This document shows, in pieces, positions 6,883-13,137 of a stretch of DNA of 30,439 bases; position 1 is the stretch's first letter, and every line of letters begins with the position of its first letter. Source of the DNA: a virus. The position numbers and the translations under genes are program-made. The notes under the pieces were generated by a model that had not been told where the DNA came from, made no database searches, and saw only the letters and a list, made by a program, of their open reading frames with translations. The stretch is from the IMG/VR virus record IMGVR_UViG_3300032118_000041, positions 1-30,439 of that record; one strand, given 5' to 3'.

Positions 6883-7092
6883 GTGACAGATTGCGGTATT
6901 GAAGCCAAAATCATTTCAGCGTTGCAGCATGGGGATCATTTGACCGTGTCCCAGCTTCGAGAACGAACTGGGGCGTCAAATGGAACCCTCTGGTATCACC
7001 TAGCCAGGCTTCGAGGGCGTGGCACGGTGCTCCGGAAAGGTGCTGTAAGAAATGGTGAGTATTTGCTCGCTGTCACTGGAAAGGATAAATAA
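6883..7092 (+). CDS. Small winged-helix DNA-binding protein
   Basis: Encodes 69 residues starting at GTG (SD GGAAGGGGAAGG). The whole protein fits a single winged helix-turn-helix: helix 1 IEAKIISALQHG, helix 2 TVSQLRERTG, recognition helix SNGTLWYHLARLRGRG, then a beta wing (TVLRKGAVRNGEYLLAV). The pattern is ArsR/MarR-like. It probably acts as a small phage regulator, perhaps together with the upstream XRE protein. Confidence 0.75.
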   Translation: MTDCGIEAKIISALQHGDHLTVSQLRERTGASNGTLWYHLARLRGRGTVLRKGAVRNGEYLLAVTGKDK

Positions 7093-7114
7093 TCGAAGCA
7101 TCAATTTTTTTACA

Positions 7115-7143
7115 TTGCACACTTGTTTGTGAGATGCTAGGCT
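7115..7143 (+). promoter_or_regulatory. Sigma70-like promoter
   Basis: TTGCAC (7115-7120) and TAGGCT (7138-7143) are separated by exactly 17 bases, and the -10 is preceded by TGC, giving an extended -10. This matches the bacterial housekeeping sigma consensus well. It would start transcription near 7150, just before the SD (AGGAGG) of the gene at 7165. It would drive the unknown gene, the MT-A70 methyltransferase and the following overlapping genes. Confidence 0.6.
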
Positions 7144-7164
7144 TTTTTGTAGGAGGGCTAGCAT

Positions 7165-7683
7165 ATGGGAGCGGTCACATCTGCATACATAAAATTGGCG
7201 CCCAGTGTTCAACCATGGACTGGAGATGGGTTTGAGTCGGTTCGGAAGAACATTTTACAATGGGCGTGCAACGAATATAAGAGTGACGACGGTCTTCGAG
7301 ACCTAGTCATTCTCATACCCCAAAAGAATAACGATCCAAGTCATGCGTTGTGTGACGTCGTGGTGTTGAACGTTCCAGAGGAAGGCACCGGGCTCGCTAC
7401 CCTTCTGAAGTATTCCGAGAAAATGGCGGATGAGCTTCATGCAGTTGGCGCTATTATTTTCACGTTGGCTGTCAAGACTGACATGGTTCCAATTGCCATT
7501 GAGGACGCTGTGAAGAATGGTCTATGTCTTGTGACTGTTTGCCAGCATAAGGATTTTGACACACAGCGAGTATACACGGCCAACATGAAGACGGGGCGAT
7601 TGACCCCGTGGAGACGTGTTCAAAGTCAGGTTGAGATTCCCGAGGGGTTCCCAAACTTCTTGCGATGGCAGGCGACGAATTGA
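7165..7683 (+). CDS. Unknown alpha/beta protein
   Basis: Encodes 172 residues with strong SD (TAGGAGGG) downstream of a sigma70-like promoter. The sequence looks globular and alpha/beta, with strands such as LRDLVILIP, CDVVVLNVP and GAIIFTLAV. I recognise no family. The coding end overlaps the MT-A70 gene by 19 bases, so the two are coupled. An association with DNA modification or counter-defence is only suggested by this position. Confidence 0.6.
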   Translation: MGAVTSAYIKLAPSVQPWTGDGFESVRKNILQWACNEYKSDDGLRDLVILIPQKNNDPSHALCDVVVLNVPEEGTGLATLLKYSEKMADELHAVGAIIFTLAVKTDMVPIAIEDAVKNGLCLVTVCQHKDFDTQRVYTANMKTGRLTPWRRVQSQVEIPEGFPNFLRWQATN

Positions 7684-8234
7684 CTTGCTTTCGGACGATT
7701 ATGATAGACCCGCCGTGGCACGAAAAGGGTGCTGGGGTTTGTAAACGTGGAGCTGATAGACACTACACATTGATCAAGACAGTGGAGGAGATCGAGCGGG
7801 TAATCCTTCGAAGCGGTGTGTTCAATCCGGACTTGGATGGGGCGCATCTTTATTTGTGGGTAACCAATAACCATCTGCCCGACGGGCTCGTTTTGATGGG
7901 CAGGCTCGGATTTCGGTACGTTACGAATTTGTGCTGGGCGAAGCCGAGTTATGGACTCGGTCGATATTTTCGTGGGCAACATGAGCTGTGCTTGTTTGGT
8001 GTAGTTGGGAAATTTATGCAGCCTACGCTTCGCACGCTGGGCACTTTGATTCATGCACCGAAACGTCGTCATTCTGAAAAGCCGGTTGAGGTGATTCGGA
8101 TTATTGAGCAAGCATCCCCGGAACCACGCCTCGAAATGTTTGCAAGTGGGCCTCGGGTTGGGTGGACCACATGGGGAAAGGTTGGAGAGAATGAAGTTAC
8201 TATCGACGGAGGAGTACAACAGACAGCTTTGTGA
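7665..8234 (+). CDS. MT-A70-family adenine-N6 DNA methyltransferase
   Basis: Encodes 189 residues. The catalytic DPPW is at 15-18 (IMIDPPWHEKG). Later motifs are typical of MT-A70 enzymes: LYLWVTNNHLPDG, then KPSYGLGRYFRGQHELCLFG, and KRRHSEKPVEV with the SEKP signature near the end. The family transfers a methyl group from S-adenosylmethionine to adenine N6. Compact versions are common in phages, where they methylate phage DNA to evade restriction. No cognate nuclease is visible nearby, so it is an orphan modification enzyme. The start at 7665 lacks a good SD and depends on overlap with the upstream gene. Confidence 0.9.
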   Translation: MAGDELTCFRTIMIDPPWHEKGAGVCKRGADRHYTLIKTVEEIERVILRSGVFNPDLDGAHLYLWVTNNHLPDGLVLMGRLGFRYVTNLCWAKPSYGLGRYFRGQHELCLFGVVGKFMQPTLRTLGTLIHAPKRRHSEKPVEVIRIIEQASPEPRLEMFASGPRVGWTTWGKVGENEVTIDGGVQQTAL

Positions 8235-8799
8235 GGCGGCCGAGCGTGCTTTTCTTGAGCACGACCAGGCTGTGGCGTATCACGAAGGGCACTGGGGGAT
8301 TCGCAGCTCGCGGCATTCATCGTACTGGGCGGAGGTCGTTGTCTTTCGTGCTGGTGCAGTAGGGGTATGGGGCGACCTTGCCTCGGTGACTTTCGCGTAT
8401 GCACCAATGGATCTACTCCGGCGTGCCGAAGGCGCTCTAGAATGGGTGGCTACGAGTGAGGTGGACTACGCCGTGAGCAAAGCCAAGATAGGTTGTGGGA
8501 TCGCAGACGAGCGGTATTACGGGACTGCCGCCTACCAACTCGAGCAATATCGGGCTGACTGTGACTTGGATCAAGATATGCTTCGTATCGCAATAGGGTT
8601 GGTTCGGGAGTGTGCAGCGTGGGAGTATATTGACGAAGCTTGTCATACACTCGGGATAGAGCGGGTTGGGGTTGTGTTTCCGAGCAAAGTCGTTTATGCA
8701 AGGGCCGCGATTCAAAAGCTCTGCTCGCTTTTGGTGAAGATGAAGAATGGATCGACAAACCTCACGTTGAAAATCGGAAGGGTTTCCCCGGCTCCATGA
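8191..8799 (+). CDS. Unknown protein between methyltransferase and dCMP deaminase
   Basis: Encodes 202 residues. ATG 8191 is chosen because GGAGAG lies directly upstream; an earlier ATG at 8104 is inside the methyltransferase gene. The protein appears mostly helical in its second half (YQLEQYRADCDLDQDMLRIAIGL), with a more beta-like N-terminal half. I recognise no family. It overlaps the upstream gene by 44 bases and the dCMP deaminase by ATGA, so it is made with both. Confidence 0.6.
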   Translation: MKLLSTEEYNRQLCEAAERAFLEHDQAVAYHEGHWGIRSSRHSSYWAEVVVFRAGAVGVWGDLASVTFAYAPMDLLRRAEGALEWVATSEVDYAVSKAKIGCGIADERYYGTAAYQLEQYRADCDLDQDMLRIAIGLVRECAAWEYIDEACHTLGIERVGVVFPSKVVYARAAIQKLCSLLVKMKNGSTNLTLKIGRVSPAP

Positions 8800-9284
8800 A
8801 TTGGGACACGTACTTTTTTCGAATGTGCGAATGGATTTCAGCCAAGAGTCGAGATCCGTCGACAAAGGTCGGTTGCGTCGTCGTAGGTCCGGATAATGAA
8901 GTACGTACGACAGGATTCAACGGGTTTCCGAGGGGAGTCGACGACCTGCCAGACAGATACGCCAACCGACCTGTGAAATATTCCATGATTGTGCATGCCG
9001 AGGCCAACGCGATTTTTCATGCTGCTCGGGTGGGGGTAGCGTTGAAGGGTTGCACCATCTACACCATGCGCCCTCCTTGTTCGGTTTGTGCAGCGGGGTT
9101 AATCCAATCAGGAATTTCGAGGGTTTGCTGTTTCGAGCCGTCCTTCGATTGGTTGCAGTCTGAAAAATGGGGACCAGATCTGATTCTTGCGCTGGCCCTA
9201 TTTTCCGAGGCGGGCGTGTCCGTCGTTTACTTCAAGCTTGGCGAGGGGGAGGAATTTATCCAGTCTAGCCCGAAGTCCGGCTAA
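8796..9284 (+). CDS. Deoxycytidylate (dCMP) deaminase
   Basis: Encodes 162 residues from ATG 8796, which overlaps the preceding TGA; the in-frame ATG at 8640 is a shadow inside the upstream gene. The zinc-dependent deaminase motifs are complete: HAEANAI (His67, catalytic Glu69) and PPCSVCA (Cys95, Cys98). The N-terminal SRDPSTKVGCVVV and FNGFPRGV are typical of the dCMP deaminase branch. The enzyme converts dCMP to dUMP, the substrate for the ThyX encoded at 2519-3220. Its end touches the convergent minus-strand gene by four bases. Confidence 0.92.
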   Translation: MNWDTYFFRMCEWISAKSRDPSTKVGCVVVGPDNEVRTTGFNGFPRGVDDLPDRYANRPVKYSMIVHAEANAIFHAARVGVALKGCTIYTMRPPCSVCAAGLIQSGISRVCCFEPSFDWLQSEKWGPDLILALALFSEAGVSVVYFKLGEGEEFIQSSPKSG

Positions 9285-9733
9285 AGCGATTTTTTTGAGG
9301 CTGTTCGTTTTGCTGGAGGTCGCCGGCGAGATGGGGGCTGGTAGCCTTGGAGGGTGGGCAGCTCTGGTTTGATTTCCTGGTCTGGGACGATGGCGTCCTT
9401 GTTCACAGGCTCCACGCTTATCAGCTCTACAACACGGTAGCGCACGCCTCTGGATACGGTTCCAAGTTGTATTTGGAGTGTCTTTTTTGATCGGTCGACC
9501 ATGAACGTCGCGATGACACCGCCAGCGGTGATGCGCAGCCAGTTTGCGTCTTCGAGTGGCTTTAGAAGATTTGGTGCGGTGTTGGTCATAACGTGGTGGA
9601 CTTCAATCGTGAGGGTCTCGCCGTTGTAGTATACGGTCGTGTGGACGGGGAGCAGTAGCGTTTTCGCTTTCTGCGCATCGTCTAGGTCGTCTTCAAAGTA
9701 GGCGTAGATGATTTCCATTTCCCAAGGTTTCAC
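9281..9733 (-). CDS. Unknown protein, only minus-strand phage gene in the window
   Basis: Encodes 150 residues read from 9733 to 9281. The sequence looks like real protein: an acidic N-terminus (YAYFEDDLDDAQKAKTLLLP), several amphipathic strands (TVYYNGETLTIEVHHV, GGVIATFMVD) and a basic, Pro-rich tail ending KRTASKKSL. No plus-strand frame fills this interval. The start may be GTG 9733 or ATG 9718; neither has a strong SD. It converges with the dCMP deaminase and diverges from the gene at 9832, so it has its own promoter and possibly separate regulation. A small protein expressed in lysogeny is one possibility, not shown. Confidence 0.65.
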   Translation of the reverse strand: MKPWEMEIIYAYFEDDLDDAQKAKTLLLPVHTTVYYNGETLTIEVHHVMTNTAPNLLKPLEDANWLRITAGGVIATFMVDRSKKTLQIQLGTVSRGVRYRVVELISVEPVNKDAIVPDQEIKPELPTLQGYQPPSRRRPPAKRTASKKSL

Positions 9734-9831
9734 TCTAGGTTATTGCGCTTGTTGTCGCATTTTCTTAGAGATTTTCGTAACTGTTTCGTATTTTCTTTTC
9801 TTTATCTGGTGGGTGAGCTAAACTTGGGAGT

Positions 9832-10065
9832 ATGCAGGTGTACGCCGCCTCCATGCAAGAGCCGTATAGAGGGTCTCGCAGAAAACGCGTGTTGACGTTT
9901 TCCGAGATGGTCGACGAATACCGTTCGTGCTTTTCATTCGACGACGCCATGTCTTCGTATGACACGTTCATGCTTCAAGGCGCCGTGCCGGATGTCGCGC
10001 TCAAAGCTCTACGTCATGTCTCCATAGAGCGTGGCTGGCAGCGTATCGTCGAGCTGGAAGAGTAG
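9832..10065 (+). CDS. Unknown small protein
   Basis: Encodes 77 residues; the SD is TTGGGAG just before ATG, and an in-frame ATG at 9853 is an alternative start. It has a basic N-terminus (YRGSRRKR) followed by helices. A -10-like TAAACT at 9819-9824 lies very close to the start, so the leader would be very short if used. It is divergent from the minus-strand gene. No family is recognised. Confidence 0.5.
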   Translation: MQVYAASMQEPYRGSRRKRVLTFSEMVDEYRSCFSFDDAMSSYDTFMLQGAVPDVALKALRHVSIERGWQRIVELEE

Positions 10066-10175
10066 CCTAACCCTCTGCATTTCAAATCCTTCTTGAATCC
10101 ACTTGCCAGGTCGAGCTATGGGGCGGCAGGGTAGCTCTATTGCCTTGTAGCTCTTCGTCTTATAGGAGGAATTGT

Positions 10176-10400
10176 ATGCAAAGGTGCTCAAAAGTAGAAC
10201 GTGGCGTGACCTGCTTTGATTGTGGTGCGTCGGAGATGGACGGCGACCTTCGTGTTTCTGGTTTTGGGGGGGACCACGTTTGCTTGGACTGTGAGTCTAC
10301 CCGTACGAATCAGGTCAAATTGCACGGATTGCTGGCTGTTGTGTGCGATCCAGCAGATCTGATGACGATGCATTCCTATCGTCCATCTGTTCCTTTTTAG
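10176..10400 (+). CDS. Unknown small zinc-binding-like protein
   Basis: Encodes 74 residues. ATG 10176 is chosen because AGGAGGA (10164-10170) sits five bases before it; an upstream TTG frame start has no SD. Cysteine pairs CFDCG (about 13-17) and CLDCE (about 36-40) are spaced like a zinc ribbon. It lies directly upstream of the large terminase, where some phages encode small terminase or HNH proteins, but it has no HNH or helix-turn-helix signature. Confidence 0.55.
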   Translation: MQRCSKVERGVTCFDCGASEMDGDLRVSGFGGDHVCLDCESTRTNQVKLHGLLAVVCDPADLMTMHSYRPSVPF

Positions 10401-10445
10401 GGAACAGCCCTGGGTCTTTCGTGTTGGCTTTGATAAGGTAGACGC

Positions 10446-12491
10446 ATGTCAGTTGGGCTTGACCTGTCGGAAGACCTGCATCCTCTGCTGGCCGCGTCGG
10501 CGTCAGCGTACTCCTCGCTTCTTCAGTGTGCCCGTGTGGATTTTCCGACTTTTTGCTCCCTTGTATTGCGGGACGAAGAGAAGGGGGAGCCGATTACGCT
10601 CATGCCGTTCCATTTCGAGTGGAGCGACGTGCTCGAGAAGAATCGGAACGTGGTGCTCTGGACGCATCCAGATGCCGGGAAGACCTCGTTGATGGCTATC
10701 GCCCGGCCGTTGTGGGTTCTGGGGCGGGATCCTCGACAGCGAATCGCCGTGTTGAGCGCCACGCAGAATGCTGCGAAGAAGGTCATCCGTACGATTCAAG
10801 GCTACATCATAAACAGCAAAACTCTTCGTGACGTGTTCCCAAATCTCCGCCGAGGATTGTTTTGGACCGATTCGGCTATCGAAGTGCGGCGTCCGAGCGG
10901 CATAAAGGATCCATCGGTGCAGGCCTACTCTCCTGAGGGTGGGAATATGCAGGGGGCCAGGCTGGACGGTCTCATCGTTGACGACGTCCTCAACGAGAAC
11001 AACACGCGGACGAGGTATCAGCGGGAGAAGATAGAGGAGTGGATCCGCTCATCGGCGTTTACGCGACTGTCGGAGGATGCGTGGATCGCGTTCCTTACGA
11101 ACGCCTGGCATCCGGATGACATGGCGCATGTTCTCGAGCGGCAAGGGTGGTGGGCAAAACGGTATCCCGTGATCGACGACGCTGGGCGCTCGACGTGGCC
11201 GGAACGCTGGCCGTTGTCTCGCATCGAGCATGTGCGCACGAAGACGCTGGGGCCGGTGGAGTTCTCGAGGCAGATGCTTTGTCAGCCACGGGACGAGAGC
11301 ACGGCGAGGTTCAAGCGTGAATGGATTGAGACGTGCCTAGCTCGTGGTGAGGGTCATCCGCTGGTGCAGGACCTGAACGACTTGGCGGCTCGGTATCCGA
11401 TGCTTGCAGAGGCATTTCAGATCAATGATTCGATCCTCGCCATGGGAGGTTTGCCCGATAACGTGATGGTTGTTTCTGGCGTGGACGTGTCGACCGGGCG
11501 AGAGAAGTCGGATTTGTCAGTGATTTTTACGCTGTTGACCTGGCCGGATGGGTCTCGACAGATTCTTGAAATTCAGTCTGGTAGGTGGCAGGGACCGGAG
11601 ATCATCGACCGGCTTGCTTCGGTGCACGACCGGTTTCGATCAGTAATGGTTGTAGAAAATAATGCGGCCCAAGAGTTTATTTTACAGTGGACCAGGGAGA
11701 AATATCCTGGTCTCCGCGTTCGGTCGTTCACGACAGGGAGGAACAAGCTCTCGCCCGAGTATGGTGTGGAGAGTCTCGCGGGGGAGCTTGCGGCCGGTCG
11801 GTGGATCATTCCATGTCAGCAAGGAAACCGTATTGTAGACCCTCAGGTTGGGAAATGGATTTCTGACCTCGTTGGGTACGATCCTGGCAGGCATACCGGC
11901 GACCTGCTTATGGCATGCATCGCACCTGGGTATCTCGTGGTGACGAAGCGCGGCCTCGTCCCGATTGAACAAGTGGTTCGAGGGGACTTCGTCCTCACCC
12001 ACAAGTCGAGGTGGCAGGAGGTCACTGGGACGACGTGCACATGGTATCGAGGGGACGCGGTCCGGTTGCGCGCCTGCGGGTTTGTAGAGATTCTCATGAC
12101 CGCGGAGCATCCGGTATGGTCGGCGTTGCCATGGGTCAACCCTGAGCATGAGACGATGGCGGTTCCTCATGCATGGGATTTCCGTTCAGCCGTGTCACTT
12201 CGTGCTGGAGAAGGACCGCAGAGTGATTTCGTCTTTGCCCCGGAGGTTCCAGACGGCATGCAGGAGGATGGCGCTGGTGACGTTGTGCGTATTGAGTACG
12301 CACGTCATGTGATGTACGAGGGGCTTGTCTACAATTTGCACGTCAAGCATGATGAATCTTTTGTGGTCGAGGGGATTGCCGTGCATAACAGTTGGTTTGC
12401 GCGAGAAGCATCGCGCATGTACGAGACGCATCGTCGAAAGCGTAAGGAACGACAGGCGGCGCAGAGCAATGTAAGAATCTTGGGGAAATAG
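10446..12491 (+). CDS. terL: Terminase large subunit carrying a mini-intein
   Basis: The 681-residue precursor gives a 523-residue TerL after removal of a 158-residue intein. The N-terminal ATPase has a Walker A-like HPDAGKTS (74-81), Walker B LDGLIVDD (173-180), and a motif III-like FLTNAWHPDD. The C-terminal RNase H-like nuclease has GVDVSTGREKSD near 345-356, VVENNAAQEF near 402-411, and the last acidic motif HTGDLLMA at 483-490. TerL pumps DNA into the prohead through the portal and cuts it. The intein sits directly after LLMA, and extein sequence resumes SWFAREASRMYE, so the two sides rejoin into a normal TerL tail. SD AAGGTAGA precedes ATG. Confidence 0.95.
   Translation: MSVGLDLSEDLHPLLAASASAYSSLLQCARVDFPTFCSLVLRDEEKGEPITLMPFHFEWSDVLEKNRNVVLWTHPDAGKTSLMAIARPLWVLGRDPRQRIAVLSATQNAAKKVIRTIQGYIINSKTLRDVFPNLRRGLFWTDSAIEVRRPSGIKDPSVQAYSPEGGNMQGARLDGLIVDDVLNENNTRTRYQREKIEEWIRSSAFTRLSEDAWIAFLTNAWHPDDMAHVLERQGWWAKRYPVIDDAGRSTWPERWPLSRIEHVRTKTLGPVEFSRQMLCQPRDESTARFKREWIETCLARGEGHPLVQDLNDLAARYPMLAEAFQINDSILAMGGLPDNVMVVSGVDVSTGREKSDLSVIFTLLTWPDGSRQILEIQSGRWQGPEIIDRLASVHDRFRSVMVVENNAAQEFILQWTREKYPGLRVRSFTTGRNKLSPEYGVESLAGELAAGRWIIPCQQGNRIVDPQVGKWISDLVGYDPGRHTGDLLMACIAPGYLVVTKRGLVPIEQVVRGDFVLTHKSRWQEVTGTTCTWYRGDAVRLRACGFVEILMTAEHPVWSALPWVNPEHETMAVPHAWDFRSAVSLRAGEGPQSDFVFAPEVPDGMQEDGAGDVVRIEYARHVMYEGLVYNLHVKHDESFVVEGIAVHNSWFAREASRMYETHRRKRKERQAAQSNVRILGK
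11916..12389 (+). other. Mini-intein (Hint domain) in TerL, residues 491-648
   Basis: The sequence starts at Cys491 with the splicing block A pattern CIAPGYLVVTKRG...PIEQV. Block B is TAEHPVW (552-558), with the usual Thr and His. Blocks F and G end VYNLHVKHDESFVVEG and AVHN (Asn648), followed by Ser as the +1 residue. At 158 residues there is room only for the splicing domain; no LAGLIDADG or HNH endonuclease block is seen. All residues needed for standard Cys-type splicing are present: Cys1, the TxxH His, penultimate His, terminal Asn and +1 Ser. It is therefore probably active but unable to home by itself. Confidence 0.92.
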
Positions 12492-12493
12492 TT

Positions 12494-12617
12494 GGAGACC
12501 CGCCCAAACGCGGGGGGGATGACATCTGGGCGGGTCTCCTGGCTACCACGTCATGGTAGCTCAGCGACGAGCCAGGGGTGACCGGTGCCGAGAGGACGGT
12601 CACATGGCAGGCTGCCA
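12494..12617 (+). other. Cluster of four hairpins downstream of terL, possible structured RNA
   Basis: The gap between terL and the gene at 12672 holds four adjacent inverted repeats. The first is a perfect 12-bp stem (12494-12505 with 12528-12539; 22-base loop containing GCGGGGGGG). The second is a perfect 7-bp stem (12542-12548 with 12554-12560). The third is a perfect 7-bp stem (12578-12584 with 12597-12603). The fourth is 5 bp (12605-12609 with 12613-12617). The 8-base GGTAGCTC occurs at 12555 and again at 12633, so GCTACC at 12542 has two possible partners, allowing a switch. There is no T-run directly after the large stem. It could be a terminator or processing region, or an uncharacterised RNA. 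Confidence 0.5.
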
Positions 12618-12671
12618 GCCTTCCATCGAAGCGGTAGCTCGGGTGCAGAGTCTATAGAGTTTTTGGGCGTC

Positions 12672-12923
12672 ATGTCAAATGCAACGTCTGTAACTTTGAT
12701 CTGTGACGTTTGTGGGCATCGCCTCGGTGACCTTTCGGCCGGGTACTGTCGTCAGCTTCCGTTCCCCTGGAAGGGATTCGAAGTTGCTTCGGTTGTGGGC
12801 CAGTTTCACGTGTGCTCGGCGGTTTGCGAGGCGCAGCTTCGGATACGTTTTTGCGGGTTGGAGCCGTCTGTATCATGGGGTGTTCTGGAGGAGGAGCCTG
12901 AAAATGGAGCTGGAGAGCTATAG
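12672..12923 (+). CDS. Unknown small zinc-ribbon-like protein
   Basis: Encodes 83 residues from ATG 12672; the frame opens earlier (12585), but those codons lie in the hairpin-rich leader. Cysteine pairs CDVCG (about 11-15) and CSAVC (about 46-50) suggest a zinc fold with a hydrophobic core between them. The SD is weak. The gene ends inside the next one, which starts at 12904. Function is unknown. Confidence 0.5.
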   Translation: MSNATSVTLICDVCGHRLGDLSAGYCRQLPFPWKGFEVASVVGQFHVCSAVCEAQLRIRFCGLEPSVSWGVLEEEPENGAGEL

Positions 12924-13137
12924 ACGTCGACGTACGTCTGAACCTTGGGACCTGGCGCGTTCGAGGTGGACTGTAGATATTTTTGCACTCGTTATTGCTG
13001 TAGCTGTCGTTTGTTGTTTCCTGGTGGGATCGGAAATATTTGGGGGTGACGAGGTGGTGATCGATGACAGCTTGCAGGATAGTTTGTGGGATGATACGTG
13101 CGATTCGGAGATCTTCGTGATAGCGTCGCCAGCATGA
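12904..13137 (+). CDS. Small single-pass membrane protein
   Basis: Encodes 77 residues; ATG 12904 has an excellent SD (GGAGGAGG) inside the upstream coding sequence. A basic N-terminus (YRRRR) precedes a strong membrane helix at about 23-44 (TVDIFALVIAVAVVCCFLVG), then an acidic tail. The orientation is likely N-in. Small membrane proteins at this place in phages may be holin-like or affect head assembly at the membrane; nothing decides between these. The stop overlaps the portal start by ATGA. Confidence 0.6.
   Translation: MELESYRRRRTSEPWDLARSRWTVDIFALVIAVAVVCCFLVGSEIFGGDEVVIDDSLQDSLWDDTCDSEIFVIASPA

Noticed and set aside
11682-12170. Minus-strand frame of 162 codons under terL
   Set aside because: It is fully antisense to well-supported terminase and intein sequence, without any recognisable motif.
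11916-12389. Homing endonuclease inside the intein
   Set aside because: No LAGLIDADG or HNH blocks are present, and the length fits only the splicing domain.
12494-12539. Rho-independent terminator after terL
   Set aside because: The 12-bp stem is strong, but its loop is 22 bases and no T-run follows; it was listed as part of a structured region instead.
12550-12570. tRNA-like GGTAGCTCAG in the hairpin region
   Set aside because: It resembles a tRNA D-arm, but no acceptor stem, anticodon arm or T-arm (GTTCRAxxC) can be found at proper distance.
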